Notes: generated from the sequence alone by a model not told the origin. DNA of 64,000 nt from Chlorops oryzae (GCA_020466095.1 CM035806.1:159707667-159771666), one strand, 5' to 3'; counted from the stretch's first letter, positions 12,074 through 25,410 are shown. Made by a program: numbers and translations.

Positions 12074-12619
12074 TATGGATATATTTAATAAGTGTCACAA
12101 ATTTCTTTTACCAAATTCCAAACTTTTCGACAAATTTTATAAAAATTTAGCTTTGCAAGAAAAGTCATCTGGCAACGCCGGTATGGTATGAATGTACAGT
12201 GATCTCTTGAAAACTCGAACTAATAATTAACTTGCCAGCTCTATTATACTCGTAGTTAAAAAATTGTATGAGTTTCCGAGCGTCGAGTATTTTTGTTCAA
12301 TTATTACTGAGATATATTCCATAATTACTTAAGAATTGTCTAATTGCAGTCTAACAAAATTTGAGTGAGGAATCTTCAAACGGTTTTCGATAAAAAGCAC
12401 CCGATTATTAGGTATGCCCCAGTTTTAGAACATTCAATGGAATTCAAGTTTCTGAACCTTCAAGTTTTTGTGCTTTCGAGTTTTGGAGAGTTGACTGTAC
12501 CTACATATATGCGTGGTATTCTCGTCATCGCTCAAAAAGACATCATTGTGGTTTGTGCATTGTAATTCGATAATGTTGCCAGCCTAAGAAAAAAAAAAAG
12601 AGAGAAAAAAAAACACGAT

Positions 12620-13265
12620 GAGGTGGGGTGATGTATTCGCTCAGTTGGCATTCGTATCGTCCATTCCTGTTCCACGCTTGCACGCAGTTTCCCATCATTC
12701 TTGGCACAATTCAAGCAATCAATAGGACAAGATCACATATCGGTCTAAGCACGTATGTACACAGACATTTGTGCATGCAGTATGCCGTGCAGTTGACAAT
12801 TATTGCGAATTTCATGCTCGAAGAGTAGCTGAGACTGCAAAAGCGCTGCACTTGCGACTGTCCATCGACACGATCAGTCATCGGTCAGTCGGCCGTAAAG
12901 CTTCGTCGTTCGCTGGCCCCGTAGCATTCTGCTTTGAAACGCTCCATTTGATTATTCTACAATGCTTCAGCGCACTATTTGCGCAAATTACAGCGAATAC
13001 TGCTCCTGTGTTATGGTCCAGCTGCCTGGACGGATCGCAGCTTATATATTTAGCGTTTTAACCGTTTTAGGCTGCCATACTAGAATGCTTCATGGAACTG
13101 AAATTCCAAGAATTGAAAATGAAATAGCCGCCGAAGCGTTTCATCCGTCCAGTCCATGTATCCATCCATCCATCCATCCACCACATCATAACATTCCAAG
13201 AGAATTGCTTTTTTCTTCGTGGCGATCACATGCGTTCACGGAAAAAGATATCGACTTTCGATAAA
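12620..13265. promoter_or_regulatory. GC-rich island, possible promoter/5' exon
   Basis: Non-repetitive, GC-richer sequence with TCAGTC-type motifs (ATCAGTCATCGGTCAGTCGG at about 12,872) inside AT-rich surroundings. It could be a remote 5' UTR or enhancer of the SESTD1-like gene. Overlapping short ORFs in several frames argue against a coding exon. Confidence 0.25.
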
Positions 13266-13387
13266 ATTTCGGCTTTGTCTTTAAATCATCTAATCAATCA
13301 ATCGAATACAGTGAAACCAACATCCCTACATAAAATCATATTTCTATCGGTCCCTGAATTGTCCTTTGCCTTTACCAACCATCGTTT

Positions 13388-13655
13388 TTATACCTGATCT
13401 ACTCTGTGTCCAGGATACATACATATATTGAACTGGATTGATCAACGTTACATGGGGGTTAAGCTATGCTCGTCGGCCTGTCTGTCCATCTGTCTGTCCA
13501 CACCTATCTGTCTGCATACAGTTTTCTCATCAAAAGAGTTGATCTATCTTGACATCTGGTACAGTTATTGAAGACATGAGTCGGAAGGTTTTCGAGAACC
13601 ATCCATTCACGGGCACACCTCAAGTACTAGGTTACATGTCATCTGCAGAAATCGC
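13388..13655 (+). mobile_element. DINE-1/Helentron-type fragment
   Basis: Contains TTTTTATACCTGATCTACTCTGTGTCC, the CTGTCTGTCC repeats and the block CATACAGTTTTCTCATCAAAAGAGTTGA seen in the other copies. The 3' part is missing. Confidence 0.6.
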
Positions 13656-14285
13656 AAAAGACTGCTGTAAATTCTGTGTTTTTTGATAGAAAAAAAGCAA
13701 AAAAAAAAATTCAAATTTTGAACTTCTTTAAAAGTTCTGAATTTAATTTCCGAAAATCGGAAAAATGTCCGTGGAATTCAACGGAAGCTAGCGTCTTGGG
13801 TTCTTTTGTACTAGATAACCTCCTGGAAAGTTTGTCTTATTGTTTTTTAATTTTAATAGAGACCAATTTTTTTCGTTATAAATTTACTTAGTTGGGCTTT
13901 ACAGTCCGGATGATCGTGAAACCGTATAGTCGTGTCTGCTTTGCACTGCAAATTCGCAATGATTGAGATAGCGTTTTGCCATAGGGGCTTATTTTTTTTT
14001 TTTTTTTTGTTTTCGACTTTTTGCCATCGAAAAAATTTGGCATTACCTTATCGAGGATGTTGGAACAGCTAAGGACGCATATCCAATGAATATTATTCAT
14101 AGACATCGCGATCGAAAACTGGAACGAAGTATGCGTCCATACATCCGTCCGTGTGTAGCCAATTGGGGTTAGTAAAACAAGAACTTTTGGCTCAGGCAGC
14201 GATTCAAAGTGACAGTGGGCATGGTCCCCGGGCGAAAAAAAAAAAACGTTTCGATAAACTCATTCAAATTATTATCTTGTACGCC

Positions 14286-14403
14286 TTCCAGACGTATAAT
14301 GAAATCTCGGGATTTCAGAACAAAATTAAAATCGCCTGGATTTCAAATGTCAAATTTGTTCGAAAATTGTCTGAAATCTCGAGATTTCGTTGTACGTCTG
14401 GAA
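14286..14403. mobile_element. Short imperfect inverted-repeat element
   Basis: Arms TTCCAGACGTATAATGAAAT... and ...ATTTCGTTGTACGTCTGGAA pair over about 33 bp around a short spacer, 118 bp in all. It could be a tiny MITE or a foldback. No target duplication is seen. Confidence 0.5.
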
Positions 14404-16880
14404 AGCATATTAGTTATTTATTCTGGTCCATCAATTACTACAACACCAAAATTGGTTATGGTCTCATTGCTGCATTGTCTCGAAATATCTAAGCATCATG
14501 AGCGAATACAAGAAGATCAGGCAAATCTCAGGATAGTTGGTTTCTCAAATTCGGAGAGAACACTAGGAGTGTTAGAAAATAGCACTGGCCGACAAAAAAA
14601 AAAAAAAAAAAAAAAAAAAACGTGCTGTCGTTGGAATAAAATATATCATTTCCTAGGTATTTTGATATGCTGAAATCGAATTTGGCAAAAAAAAAAATTT
14701 TTTTACCGCGCCATTTTTTCTCTACACCCCCATGTAACTCCCATAAATCCATATAGAGGGGTCTGATCGCGATAAACATGGACATAGTGGGTTTGGGATT
14801 TTGGTTTTTTGACCTTATATCGAAAGGTTCTGGCTATATTCATATAAATGTCCATAAAATATAAGAGAAAAATTCCCTGAATTGTTGTTGTTGTTGCAAT
14901 TTGAAAATCGAAAATTTGGAACATTTCAATATTTATCGTTTATTCATAATTTTATTACTCGGAAACGATTTGAGATATCTCAAATATTCTTTCGTTATTA
15001 GTTCAAGAATAAAAAAAGTAAAAAACCAAAAATCGGAAAATAGCATACACTGAAAAAAATTTTTCTGAAATTCCTTCTTTCGTTCCTTTTATGCAATCTT
15101 TGTGCATTTTATAAACATAATTTGGAAAACACTCGTAGTCCTCTACTTTCATACAATAAAATTCAAATACAAAAAAATTTTTTCAATTGCCAAAAATAAT
15201 ACATTTTTCACTATAAGTGAAAAATGAGGGACCATAAAGCCCAAATAACAATTAATGAAAATTCAACTCTGTTGCCCTTGCAAGAGAAACGATAGAAATG
15301 TCAAAAACATATATGCTAAATTGGAACGAGTTAAATATTTTGTATGGGAATACAGTTTTCTTTAATCGGTTTTTTAAGGCGGTAATTTTTTGGTCCCAGT
15401 ATACCGCGTAAAAAGAGGATAAAGTGTATTAGCGGTATTCAGGCCGCGATTTTTGGGGGCGGTAAGCTGGGCAAATGCCCAGAGCGCTTCTCTGAGGGAA
15501 TGAAATTTCACATAAATACTCGAAAAGAGTACATTATTAAAGCTATCATAGGGGCGGCAAACATTGGTTTTGCCCAGAGTGGCAAAAAACCTGGACCGAT
15601 CGCTGGCGATATTCACGAGAATGGTGGAATTTCATCGCAAAAATTTGACGTCGGAGTATTTTCCCTATTAATCCGTCACGCATTGGTAAGGAACGCGCCA
15701 AGTTTTCAACTAATTAATTCAAAAAGAACTAGATTTTTAACTATAGTACTCCCTTGTGAATACCCCTGTGTTTTTTTTTTTACATTCTTATCCTATTCAT
15801 AAGAGTTGATTGTTTCCTTTTGAAAACAAAGAAATATTTTTCACTATATTTTCGTGATACACGGACACACTATACTTAGGAATTTAACGGTTTAAAAATT
15901 TGGGGGTCTCTGGTTTATTGTAAAAATAAGAAACTTCGTTCAATAAGTTCATGGCTCAAGAATGTGCTTCAGCTTCTTTCGTTTTTTTTTTTTTCTTTTT
16001 AAAAATATTTTTTATGGAAATTCTTTAATGACCGAAATAACATACTTCTGTCAATTCAACTGCTGAACAAACATACTTACCTAGGCCGTACGACAAATGG
16101 GACAGCTTTTATGCAGCTGAATTAATAGCGGAGTCGCTGCGCTGAGCCACATAAATACATACATATGTACCTACATACATAGATATAGATGTAGATTCGG
16201 TTAAGTGAAGTTAAGGCAAAATCAAATGCTCAACCTGTTTAACATGTTTCTCACCATTTGGAAAGGCAACCTTCCTTCACATACAGAGAAGCCCACTCGC
16301 ATACAGGCGCACGAGCTGCTAGGCTTTGTGTGCGAATATTTAGGCCTAGACGATTTTATAAAAGACATGGGCTAAGGAAAAGGGTACGGCTTATTGATGT
16401 CTACATGGATGAGTGCTCTTCGAAATATCGATTGAAACTCGATGAAACCACATTGAATTTATCTACAACAAAATTGGCAAAGAAATTTATCGGAATTATG
16501 GACAAACCTCCCCCAAAATGTGCTTCGGAATTTTTTCTTTCTTTATTTATTTTTTATTTTTTTTAAGTATTTCAAATTTGTATGTATCCATTCTCGTTGC
16601 TTTACAGAAACCATAATATCTACGCCTCTGATGTGATATTGTGACTTTGGTACAATTTGTATGAAAATCGAATCTTTTATCGTTTTCGATCTGACCCATG
16701 TGCAACGGCAGCATTAGCGGCATCAGCAGCGGCAGCGGCATAACAGTATCTGAGTTTCGATTGCCACAACGCTTAATTGTGTCTTTTATCTGGAAGATTC
16801 TATGTAAAAAAAATTATTCTAAGAGATATCGCTGAGAAAAAGAAATCGAGAGAAAGAAAAAAAAAAAAGAAATATGGAAT
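14404..16880. other. Intergenic AT-rich DNA upstream of the SESTD1-like gene
   Basis: Homopolymer-rich, no supported gene. Several short ORFs show no family features. Sequence at about 16,880-17,090 just before the gene start may be 5' UTR. Confidence 0.5.
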
Positions 16881-17090
16881 TTACGATCGAATCGAAGCAC
16901 AATCTGAATTGCCGTAATTATGAAAGCCGGACGATCTGCAACTAACGTCACATGCCATCAGGAGACAAAGAACAAGAAAAAAATTCTCGACAACAACTGC
17001 TAAATTGTTCGATGAGCTCGGTGGCAGGCAGTGATTCAAAGGAAAAAAGTCCCGTTTCCGATACACGTTAAGTAGCTGATGGTAAGAACC

Positions 17091-20000
17091 ATGGAAGAAG
17101 ATGTATGGAGTGCACTACAGAGTCGGACGGCCTATTTACCGGGTGGCTGCGATCGCGATGGCAAAGTCATCATTGTCGTCAACATTCTGAACGATTTGCA
17201 CATGTGGAACCGACGCACATTGGAGCTTTCCATTAACTATTTAAAACGAGCTCTAAGGTGAGTTGCGAACGATCGAATCACTTCATAGTACAGATTTACA
17301 GAGTTTTTTGTGGTCATCGAATGTAAATTAAATTTACCTGCAATTCCTCAGAGTACCTAGTAAATGTCGCGTCTCTCTATATTTAGGTTTTCTCAGCTTG
17401 GCCACAGGTCAATTTTAAATCGATATCGAAAAGTGTGGCCGAGAATTAAGTTGCGCAATTATGGCTTTATGGCTATTTCCAGAAAAAGTAATCTTTTTGT
17501 CAAGTCCGAATTTATCTGATTGCCTTTCTGATCTGCATAGAATTTTTTATTAGTATAAAACTCTGCAAGAGCTGCACGAAAGTATCTAATTAGCAAAAAA
17601 AAAAAAATACTATTTACCGCATTATTCAAATCGAGACTTAAAATTAAAAACGTATATAATTTATATTTCTTTTTATTTATTTATTTATTTATTAATAATA
17701 ATGATTAGATTTCCCAGCAGTCAGGATTATAAATCCTGATAAAATCGCCGGTTACAGGATCTTAATTCACGTCGCGCTTTTTGATTCTTCCTGGTATAAA
17801 TGTCCATTCCTTTACACTCAAAAAAGTTTCTCAAGAACTTTACATTGTTGAGACAATGTTTGGAAAAAGTTGTTGCATCAAGAATTAATTCTCAGGGCAA
17901 CAATTTTTGTGATCATGCGAAAAATGTTTTTTGTTGTTCTAAGAACTTTCATTGTTTTTAGAATAATTTAAATTGTGGGGAACGATTTAACCAACAAAAT
18001 TGTTGGGCTAAAGTATAAAATTGTTGTCATTACATTTTATTTTTTTGAGTGTACTCGCATATATCAAGCGCGATTGCAAGGGAGGAGTTTTGCCGATTAA
18101 ATCTCCTCCCAAACGACTGTTAAAAAAAAAGAAAAAATTGAAGACTTAATAAAGTGATAAGTTGCCTTCTTTGACTTTTATTTATTTATTTATTTTTTTT
18201 TTTTCTTAATATAAAATTAAAAAAAAAAAAACTAAGGAAATTTTTTTTGCTATGCCTGATTTTGAAGCACTGTACCAACAATAATTCCCTTTCACTCGTC
18301 ATTTTCGTTTATTTAAGAAAATATTTTTTTTATATTTATTTTTTTTTTCTCTTTTGCAGTCCAACGATTCTGCTGAGAGGCGTAACAGTCATCGTTGACG
18401 CACAGAAGTGCACGCGACGCATTACAAGAGCGCATGCGCGCATGATTTTTTCACTCTTCGGCGAATTGTCAGTCAATTTGTTTCTAGTCAGAGCGGAAGC
18501 CTTTTGGGAAAAGCATATGGAAACGTGCACCCGAGCGCAAACGACCAACGAGGTAAGAGAATGTCCATTGCCCCCGACTGGGAACTACATACATACATAT
18601 CTATAAAATCGAAATTACTTCCATATTATTTTTCAGACTGTAGTGCTACCGATGTCCCGTCTCTCAAAGTATTTTGACTTGCATAATTTGCCAATTGAAC
18701 TTGGTGGATCGCTGCACTTTCACTATGATCTGTGGCTGCAGCAACGTAAGGTGAGCGTGTGATTTGGTAAAAAAAATAAAACTTCTACCAAAAAAAAAAA
18801 AAAAAAAATCTGTAACGGCCGAATGATTTGAACTCTCTCCGTTTAGTCCATTGACGAATTCCAGAAGTCATATGAGAAATCTCTAGCGGCCATGGACAAT
18901 TTGCATGTCTTTCTGTTGAGCAATAAATCTCTCCGGCCCGCGGATGCGGATGTAGAAGTCAAGAACTGCGCACAGAGGCACACAACCGTTCAGCGAAGCA
19001 TAGACGAGACCGTGGAAATGGGTAAGTCCAAGGTGAAAAAATGACCGTCCATTTCAATCACATGATCATTTGATACGGACTGGACACATAAACCGCGAAA
19101 TTAGGTCACGGCGACTTTCCACCACATCGATTTATTATGCATACACGGCAGAGACGAAATGGGGAAGACTATAAAAACTTTTGGATCGCTGTAAAATACT
19201 GATATTGCCAACACGAGGTATTGACGACAAGAAATTTCCCATCGAATGGGCCCAAAAAGTGCTTTGAAATACATTGAGGAAGAATTCGGCTTCTGCTTCA
19301 TGAATCCGCAAACGCAGAAACTTGAGCTTTTATTTTAGTTCTCTTTTTTTATGCCGGACAAATTCGAGTGTGTCGAGTGTATATTGCGTTTGTGCGGTTG
19401 TGTGTAACACCCAGAAACAGTCGAGATATACCAGAGACAAAAATATGTGCAGAAATGATCAGCGTGTACCAGGAGATTCGATTCGGTCAGGGACGTAGCT
19501 AGAGAAATACTGCTTTGTATAGTGCTTATATTGGCCACAGTGGTATATTGAACAATTATAAGACATTAGCGCAAAAAAAATTTTGGGGGGTTAGAGGAAG
19601 TTAAGAGAGTTGTGGACCAAAAACCCATAAAATCTAAAAAATTCATGACGTCCGATTTTGATGAAAATTTTTATTTAGAATAAGTGAAAAATTCTAAGAG
19701 TTTCGGCGCTAAAATTAAACAAAAATATTATTACAACTACTCCTTTTTGGACCAGTTTAGAACTAGACCCTAACTAGACTATTTGTAATCAGTTTTTTGA
19801 AAAAATTTATTATTCTTAGAATTTTTCACTTATTCTATATATAAATTTTCATGAATTTTTTAGATTTTATGGGTTTTTGGTCCACTACTCTATAGACTTC
19901 CTGTAACCCCCCAAATTTTTTTTGGGCTAATGTCTTATAATTGTTCAATATGCCACTGTGGCCAATACTTATAAGAACTACCAAAGCATCCTTTCTCTAG

Positions 20001-23000
20001 CTACGTCCCTGGATTCGGTCGTGTCCGATTGTCTGTCCGTACAAAGTTTTCTTATCGAAGGAGTTGGACTAAAGTCGTTATGCGTATTGGCAGGGACGGT
20101 ATGACCCCCATCAGACTATTTTAATGGGTATTATCAGTCCTAGGGTCAATTATAAAAACCATAAGAACTGCTCCAACAGTGGAATTTTATGAAATACTTA
20201 TTTGAAAGAAATCTAATATGTGGCAAGAGGCCTTTCTTCGAAAATTGACTTATTTTGTAGTGACCAAACATCATCCGTATCTCCTGATGTTTTAATGGTC
20301 GTGGTCTAGGTGCCTGTTTTAAAAATATAAGTATTCAAACATATACAGCTTATACTGTTATCCGTGTCCGGTGGTATTGTATTGTCAGGCTCACCTGACT
20401 TTAACACCCTTACTAGTTATTTATTTAATTTAATTTAATTTTTTTTTTTTTACTTTTGATCGTTTAGGAAATCGGATCTTGCAGCGTCTCGGCGAAACGT
20501 ATTCATTGCCACTGCAAAGCACGTCGACTTCAGGCCATGCGCAGTCGTCGTCACAGCCGCAGCCGCAGCCGACGAAAGCTGCGCTGCCGCCCGACTTGAT
20601 GTGCGAACGGTCGCGCATCGAGGTGCGCTTGCGCACACTCGAGAGAAAGCAGACGGAAATACGCACCGCTTGGCTCGAACTGCTGCGGTCACTGCGAGAG
20701 ATGCGGGAACTGGCGGCACTGGAAGAGGGCGTGTCGTTTGTAACAAACTGGATTCTTAATACAGCTGATGAGCTACTGAGCCGCCAGTATTTGGTCGGCG
20801 GCGATGTGTGCACCTGCGAGACGCTGCGCAGCGCACACGATGCCCTCGAGATGGATTGCCGCGGCACTTACGGCGTCTACGCCGAGCTGCTCTACAAGAT
20901 CGATAGTTTTAAGGGATCAAAGGACAGTAACGCCTTTCGCGATCTCATCTCCCAAAGGGACTTCATGAATTTCGTTTGTCGTTCATTTGCGCAACGCTTG
21001 GAACGTAGAAGAAATATTTTAATAACATCCCTAAGATTCTTTCGGCTCGTCACGGACTATTTTGAACGGACGACAAACGTTTTCGAGACGCTAGTCATTG
21101 GAAGTGGTCTCGATGATCGTTTAAATTCAGCCAACGATCATTTAAAGGATCTCAAAGAGAATCAGACAGAATTGGGTAAGTTTATTCGGCGATCGAGCGA
21201 TCGGGCGATCGGGGGCGAAATATTCAAAATTCGATTGATCCATGCTTTCATTTGATTCGTCCGCTAGCTCAAATCGAAAGGGAGCTGATCAAAGAAGGTG
21301 AGAAACTGAGCGATATGCTCTCGATGCCGGTAAAAGATGCGCTCGGCCGTGACCTTAACATTGACTACAGCAGCGATATTCACAACGTTCGCGAGATCTT
21401 AGACACGACGATTGCGCGCCGAAATTTGTTCATCGACAGTGTCGAGCTGCAAAAGCTCACCTTGGAACAAGTGACACACATTCAGGCGTACGAGCAGGAC
21501 GCCCGCATGGCCATACAATGGATGACCGATCTGTACAATGTCATGATCAAGTATCATTCGCATGTTGGCTGCAGCATACACGAAATACAGGTGCAGAAGG
21601 ATGAACTCCAAGTATTCCAAGAAACCGGAAAGGTGAGTCAATGCAGCTTGAATTTCTGTCACATCGTCGCTCCGCCGCCTGGCCGCTCCATTGCTGCCCC
21701 TCTCTCTCTCTCTCTCTCTTCGTTTATACTTATTGGTATGCTGGTGTGCTGGTTTGCTCCTCTGAAACTAGTTTCACAAACGGCTTGGCTTTGGCTCACA
21801 GTGCATCCATTAAAAGTGCCGTTGTTTCAGCACACTCACCACTCTCGCAGCCACGACTGAAAGTGCTTTCAAAATCGAACGGCTCACAAGCCGAAGACTC
21901 AATAAGCTGGGATTAGTTGCCGTCGTAGGCATGCTAGATTGATTTCGATTTGTTGTCCTCCGTTCGTCCGTCCGGCTTTGCATTCAAATGGGTTCCTGTC
22001 GAACTGGTTGAAAAGTGATAAGCTTAGCTTAGCCTGAGCTTAATTAAATATCTATTTGATCAGTCGCTTCTGGTAATTGTAATCCTTATGTTTATATGTA
22101 GATGGTAAGTGCCAACGATAGAACCGCATCGTCGTGCCCAGATGTGGTCAACATAAATGCTTGAGCCGCATTGGGCGTTCCTGAAAACGTTTTCAATCTT
22201 ATTTTGTCATAGTATCGCAGTTGGAGAGTACCTATTCCATAAGGAATTTCGTCCTTTTCTTTAATTTTTTTTTTTTCATTCTCTTCTAGAGCATCTTTGA
22301 CTATGGATGTCAACTGTTGGAGGCATCGCGAGCACTGCGAGTCTCTTGCAAGCTGAACGAATCGAAAGCAGGAGAACTCCTGGATGAATTGCGTCACCCG
22401 TGGCATAGCTTGCAAACCATCAGTCAGGAGCATATGACCCGGCTCCGCGTCTCGGCGGTCTTCCATCGAAGTGTAGAGGAGTATTGCCAGCAAATGCTTG
22501 CCCTAGAGATTTCCGTACGAACTTTATGGACCGTAGAGTCACCAGCATTGCTGCCCCAACGATACAACACTGACCGCCAAATGCACGCTATGAATGCAAC
22601 ATGCAGCAGCAGTGGCATAAGCAGCGTCTCCGAAACATCGTCCTTGCCAACACATACGGACAACGGTTCGCTGTACGCGCCCCATTCACGTCTCGCGACT
22701 GAAGGTGCAGTTGAAGCCAGGGCAAACTTTCGACGCGACCAACTCCAAAGCTATCTTGCCGAGCGTGAACATCTTTTAGTAGAAGTAGGTCGTATGGTGC
22801 GTTTGGGTCGTCTACTAAAAACCCGTTTACGGGAGCCTTTCGTACTGGACGCAGCAACCGGAAAAAGGTGCGCAAAGACGGATTTGAAATTCAGATGTGC
22901 TTATCATTTTTCCTCTGCATAATTTTTTTTTTTTTTTTTTTTTAGCATTGCCGTGGAAGAATTCTCTCTGGAAATATTTACACCAAGCGATTTTTCCGCA

Positions 23001-24051
23001 TCTCCAATTCAATACGAAGATGCCAACAGCATCGCCGAGGCAAATGAGCCAACTGGTATGCACGTACCGAATGCAATCGCAGCCAGCAGGCCATTGACAA
23101 TCGTTGTCAATCCCACCGGGCATAATAACATTGCATGTGAAGCCATAACTCAGAAACTCAACGATATAGCTGCGATCGCCGGCTCCTTGGATGCTGCAAT
23201 ACGCGACATGCAGAATGGCGGCACCGAGACCGTCGATGCCTTGGATACAAATTCTAGCACGAGCTCATCGGAGAAGAAACCCAATGCGTCCGGAAACAGC
23301 AGCGGCAGCGGGAGCGGCAACAGCAGTGGCGAGGTGGGTAGAAACTCATCAGGTTTTTTTTTTTTTTTTTGTTTCTTTTAACTGTACGATTCTACATTGA
23401 ATGTTCTTCTTCAAGGATTGGAATTCACGTTCTACCGAAGACAATTCGTTTGCCACCGCATCGGAGGGTAATTTCACGCCGCATTCGCATTCATCGTCTT
23501 TTCAAACGGCATCGGGACAGACATCGTTCTCGTTCGGCTCTTTAGGTAAAAGTTCATTCGACGCTAGCGAAGCGGACGGTTCAACGCTCTCGACATTCGA
23601 GGCTACAGAGCTGATAGCCTCCCCGAATAACGCCTCATTCGATAGTTCGGATCGTAGTTTCCGCTCAGCCAAGCAGGACACTCTCAGCTCTTCGTCGCCA
23701 ACGGAAACGGGAACGGGAACGGAAACTGAAACGGAAACGGAATTCAGAACACCAACTTCCAATGCCCAAGCGAATGATGACATTCATAGTTACGCTATTG
23801 ACCGCAGCCGATGTGGAACGCCTCTGCATACCGAAACGTACCTTCACGGTGGTCCCGTATATGAATCGTATATTGCCGATGCGCCACCGTTAGAGCTTCT
23901 TACTGAGGTGCCACCAGCACCGCTGGCTCCGCTACCAACGGGGATCAGCACGTGCACCGATAGCCTCTGTGCCAATAAAACTAACGCCACATGGCGTCGC
24001 AGCAAATATTATGAAAACATAACGAAGCAGACCATCAAGGGATTCCTGTAA
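17091..24051 (+). CDS. SESTD1-like protein: SEC14-like domain plus spectrin-type repeats (nine exons)
   Basis: Exons 17091-17257, 18360-18552, 18637-18750, 18847-19021, 20468-21175, 21268-21632, 22290-22867, 22946-23333 and 23416-24051 join with matching phases to give 1107 aa. The start is ACCATGG at 17091, with in-frame TAA/TAG upstream; an ATG at 17079 is less likely. The N-terminus (AYLPGGCDRDGKVIIVVNIL, then RGVTVIVDAQKC, SIDEFQKSYE) aligns by eye with the SEC14/CRAL-TRIO-like domain of human SESTD1. Residues of about 220-760 are helical, spectrin-like; SIFDYGCQLLEASRAL at the start of exon 7 matches SESTD1's YDYGRQLLQA segment. The human protein binds phosphoinositides and channel/cytoskeletal partners. 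A similar cytosolic scaffold role here is inference. The last 340 residues are Ser/Thr/Gly-rich with an ETGTGTETETET run and have no counterpart in the 696-aa human protein. Confidence 0.92.
17815..18051. mobile_element. MITE with CACTCAAAAAA ends and TA duplication (intron 1)
   Basis: Terminal inverted repeats CACTCAAAAAA and TTTTTTGAGTG are flanked by TA on both sides (17813-17814 and 18052-18053), as for Tc1/mariner-class insertions. The element is 237 bp and non-coding, and lies inside intron 1 of the SESTD1-like gene. Confidence 0.65.
19346..20416 (+). mobile_element. DINE-1/Helentron-type repeat in intron 4, split by a hAT MITE
   Basis: The 5' end TTATGCCGGACAAATTCGAGTGTGTCGAGTGTATATTGCG and the 3' end TTGTCAGGCTCACCTGACTTTAACACCCTTACTAG match other family copies. 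The internal CTGTCCGTACAAAGTTTTCTTATCGAAGGAG block follows the insertion. It lies wholly in intron 4 of the SESTD1-like gene. Confidence 0.75.
19488..20011. mobile_element. hAT-type MITE with perfect 8-bp target duplication
   Basis: Begins CAGGGACGTAGCTAGAGAAA and ends with the inverse TTTCTCTAGCTACGTCCCTG. It is flanked on both sides by GATTCGGT (19480-19487 and 20012-20019). Inverted similarity continues far inward (TAAGACATTAGC, CCACAGTGG, AGAATAAGTGAAAAATTCTAAGA), so the 524-bp element is largely a foldback. The 8-bp duplication and CAG...CTG ends indicate hAT. No ORF. Confidence 0.88.
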
Positions 24052-24393
24052 TTCCATTCGATTCCATTCCATAAAACAAGACCATTTTCAAGCAATAACT
24101 AACGCCAAGGTCCAATATTACCAAGCGTATTTAAAAAAATTTTTTTTTTTTTTACCAATTATAGCACAATTTTATCCTGCTGGCTATCAGAATTTAATAG
24201 GTCACCGATTTGGAGTACATAACAATTAAAGGAATAGGATAGTCTATTCATCGACTGCACTTTCAAAAATCAGCTATAAGATGTGCTAACCAATCCTTGC
24301 AGTGAACGGGGTTGCCATATTTTGTCTAAACTTAATCAATCGAACATTGAAAATGAAACTTTTTAAAAATTCTTTATTTTAATTTTAATTTAT

Positions 24394-24623
24394 CAGCCCG
24401 ATTCTGAATAATCCCGGGGAACGAATTCCCGGGGAATTTACTTTCCTCTAGAGTAAACTTCTTCTTTTTCAAACATTTGGGGGAATAAATTTGATTGGGA
24501 ATGGGTATTTGACCCATACCCATAATTTTCCTTTCCCTATCTATTTAAAAAAGGAGAAATTTTGTCACGAGAAAAGTAAATTTCCCGGGAATTCGTTCCC
24601 CGGGAATATTCAGAATCGGGCTG
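24394..24623 (+). mobile_element. MITE, copy 1 of 3 (CAGCCCGATTCTGAAT family)
   Basis: Termini CAGCCCGATTCTGAATAATC and GATATTC-type inverse ...CAGAATCGGGCTG, with long inner inverted repeats around CCCGGGGAACGAATTCCCGGG. TAT flanks both ends, giving a 3-bp duplication. About 230 bp, no ORF. It shares its core (ATTTGATTGGGAATGGGTATTTGACCC) with copies at 25.2 and 26.8 kb. The 3-bp A/T duplication is compatible with a PIF/Harbinger-type non-autonomous element. Confidence 0.85.
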
Positions 24624-25208
24624 TATATTTCTTTTTGTTTTTTCAATACGCTTGGTAACATCGGGTCCACGCGACATTTATAAATATTGTAGTCTTCTGA
24701 TTGGTCTTGAATTATTTAGGAGAATAGTCTCGTAAGTTGGAACGATATGCCAGAATCACAAACGATTGGACTAGCTGGTTGGTTAGTGTAGCTGCCACCA
24801 AGGTAATACCAGAAAAAATGGGAAAAACAAGGAAGAACAGAAACAGAAAAAACGACAAAACTAACATCCACGCCCAAGATGGTAGTTGAACCCAGAATCC
24901 AGAGCGGAGACTGACCTTGGATTAGTTACGGAATGAAATTTTTTATCAGAAGTTCAGACCATGATTTTTGGCATCTTTTAGTCTGGCAGTTTGCAACAGA
25001 AATAATTGCATGGCGTTGCTAGATCTTTGAATTTGGTTTAATCAAGCCTATTTTTAACCGATTACTTTATCCACACCAATATTATGCAGGTTGCACTCGG
25101 TCCAATTCATTGTAAGTATAATGCGTTAGATCAGCGGTTGTAATTGAATTCTACTCATACCTTCCAATGCATTGTACACGTCCAAGCGAACTTGACTTTA
25201 TACATTAT
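24624..25208. other. Non-coding spacer downstream of the SESTD1-like gene
   Basis: No gene or clear repeat. No canonical AATAAA is seen within about 300 bases of the SESTD1-like stop; the first AATAAA at about 24,484 lies inside the MITE. Confidence 0.5.
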
Positions 25209-25407
25209 CAGCCCGATTCTGAATATTCCCGGGGAATTTACTTTTCTTTAGACTAAACTTTTTCTTTTTGAAATATTTGGTGTAAGAAATTTGATTGGGA
25301 ATGGGTATTTGACCCATACCTATAATTTTCCTTTCCCTATCTATTTAAAAAAGGAGAAATTTTGTCACGAGAAAAGTACATTCCCGGGAATATTCAGAAT
25401 CGGGCTG
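25209..25407 (+). mobile_element. MITE, copy 2 of 3 (CAGCCCGATTCTGAAT family, shortened ends)
   Basis: Same termini and core as copy 1 and the same orientation, with TAT on both flanks (25206-25208 and 25408-25410). It lacks the inner GAACGAATTCCCGGGG block of copy 1, so it is 199 bp. Confidence 0.85.
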
Positions 25408-25410
25408 TAT

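Noticed and set aside
16258..16566. 102-aa plus-strand ORF
   Set aside because: Ends in homopolymer-driven Phe/Leu run; no recognised motif or splice partner for the SESTD1-like gene.
20430..20867. Minus-strand ORF opposite exon 5 of the SESTD1-like gene
   Set aside because: Shadow of a GC-rich coding exon; the plus strand has matching splice phases and family similarity.
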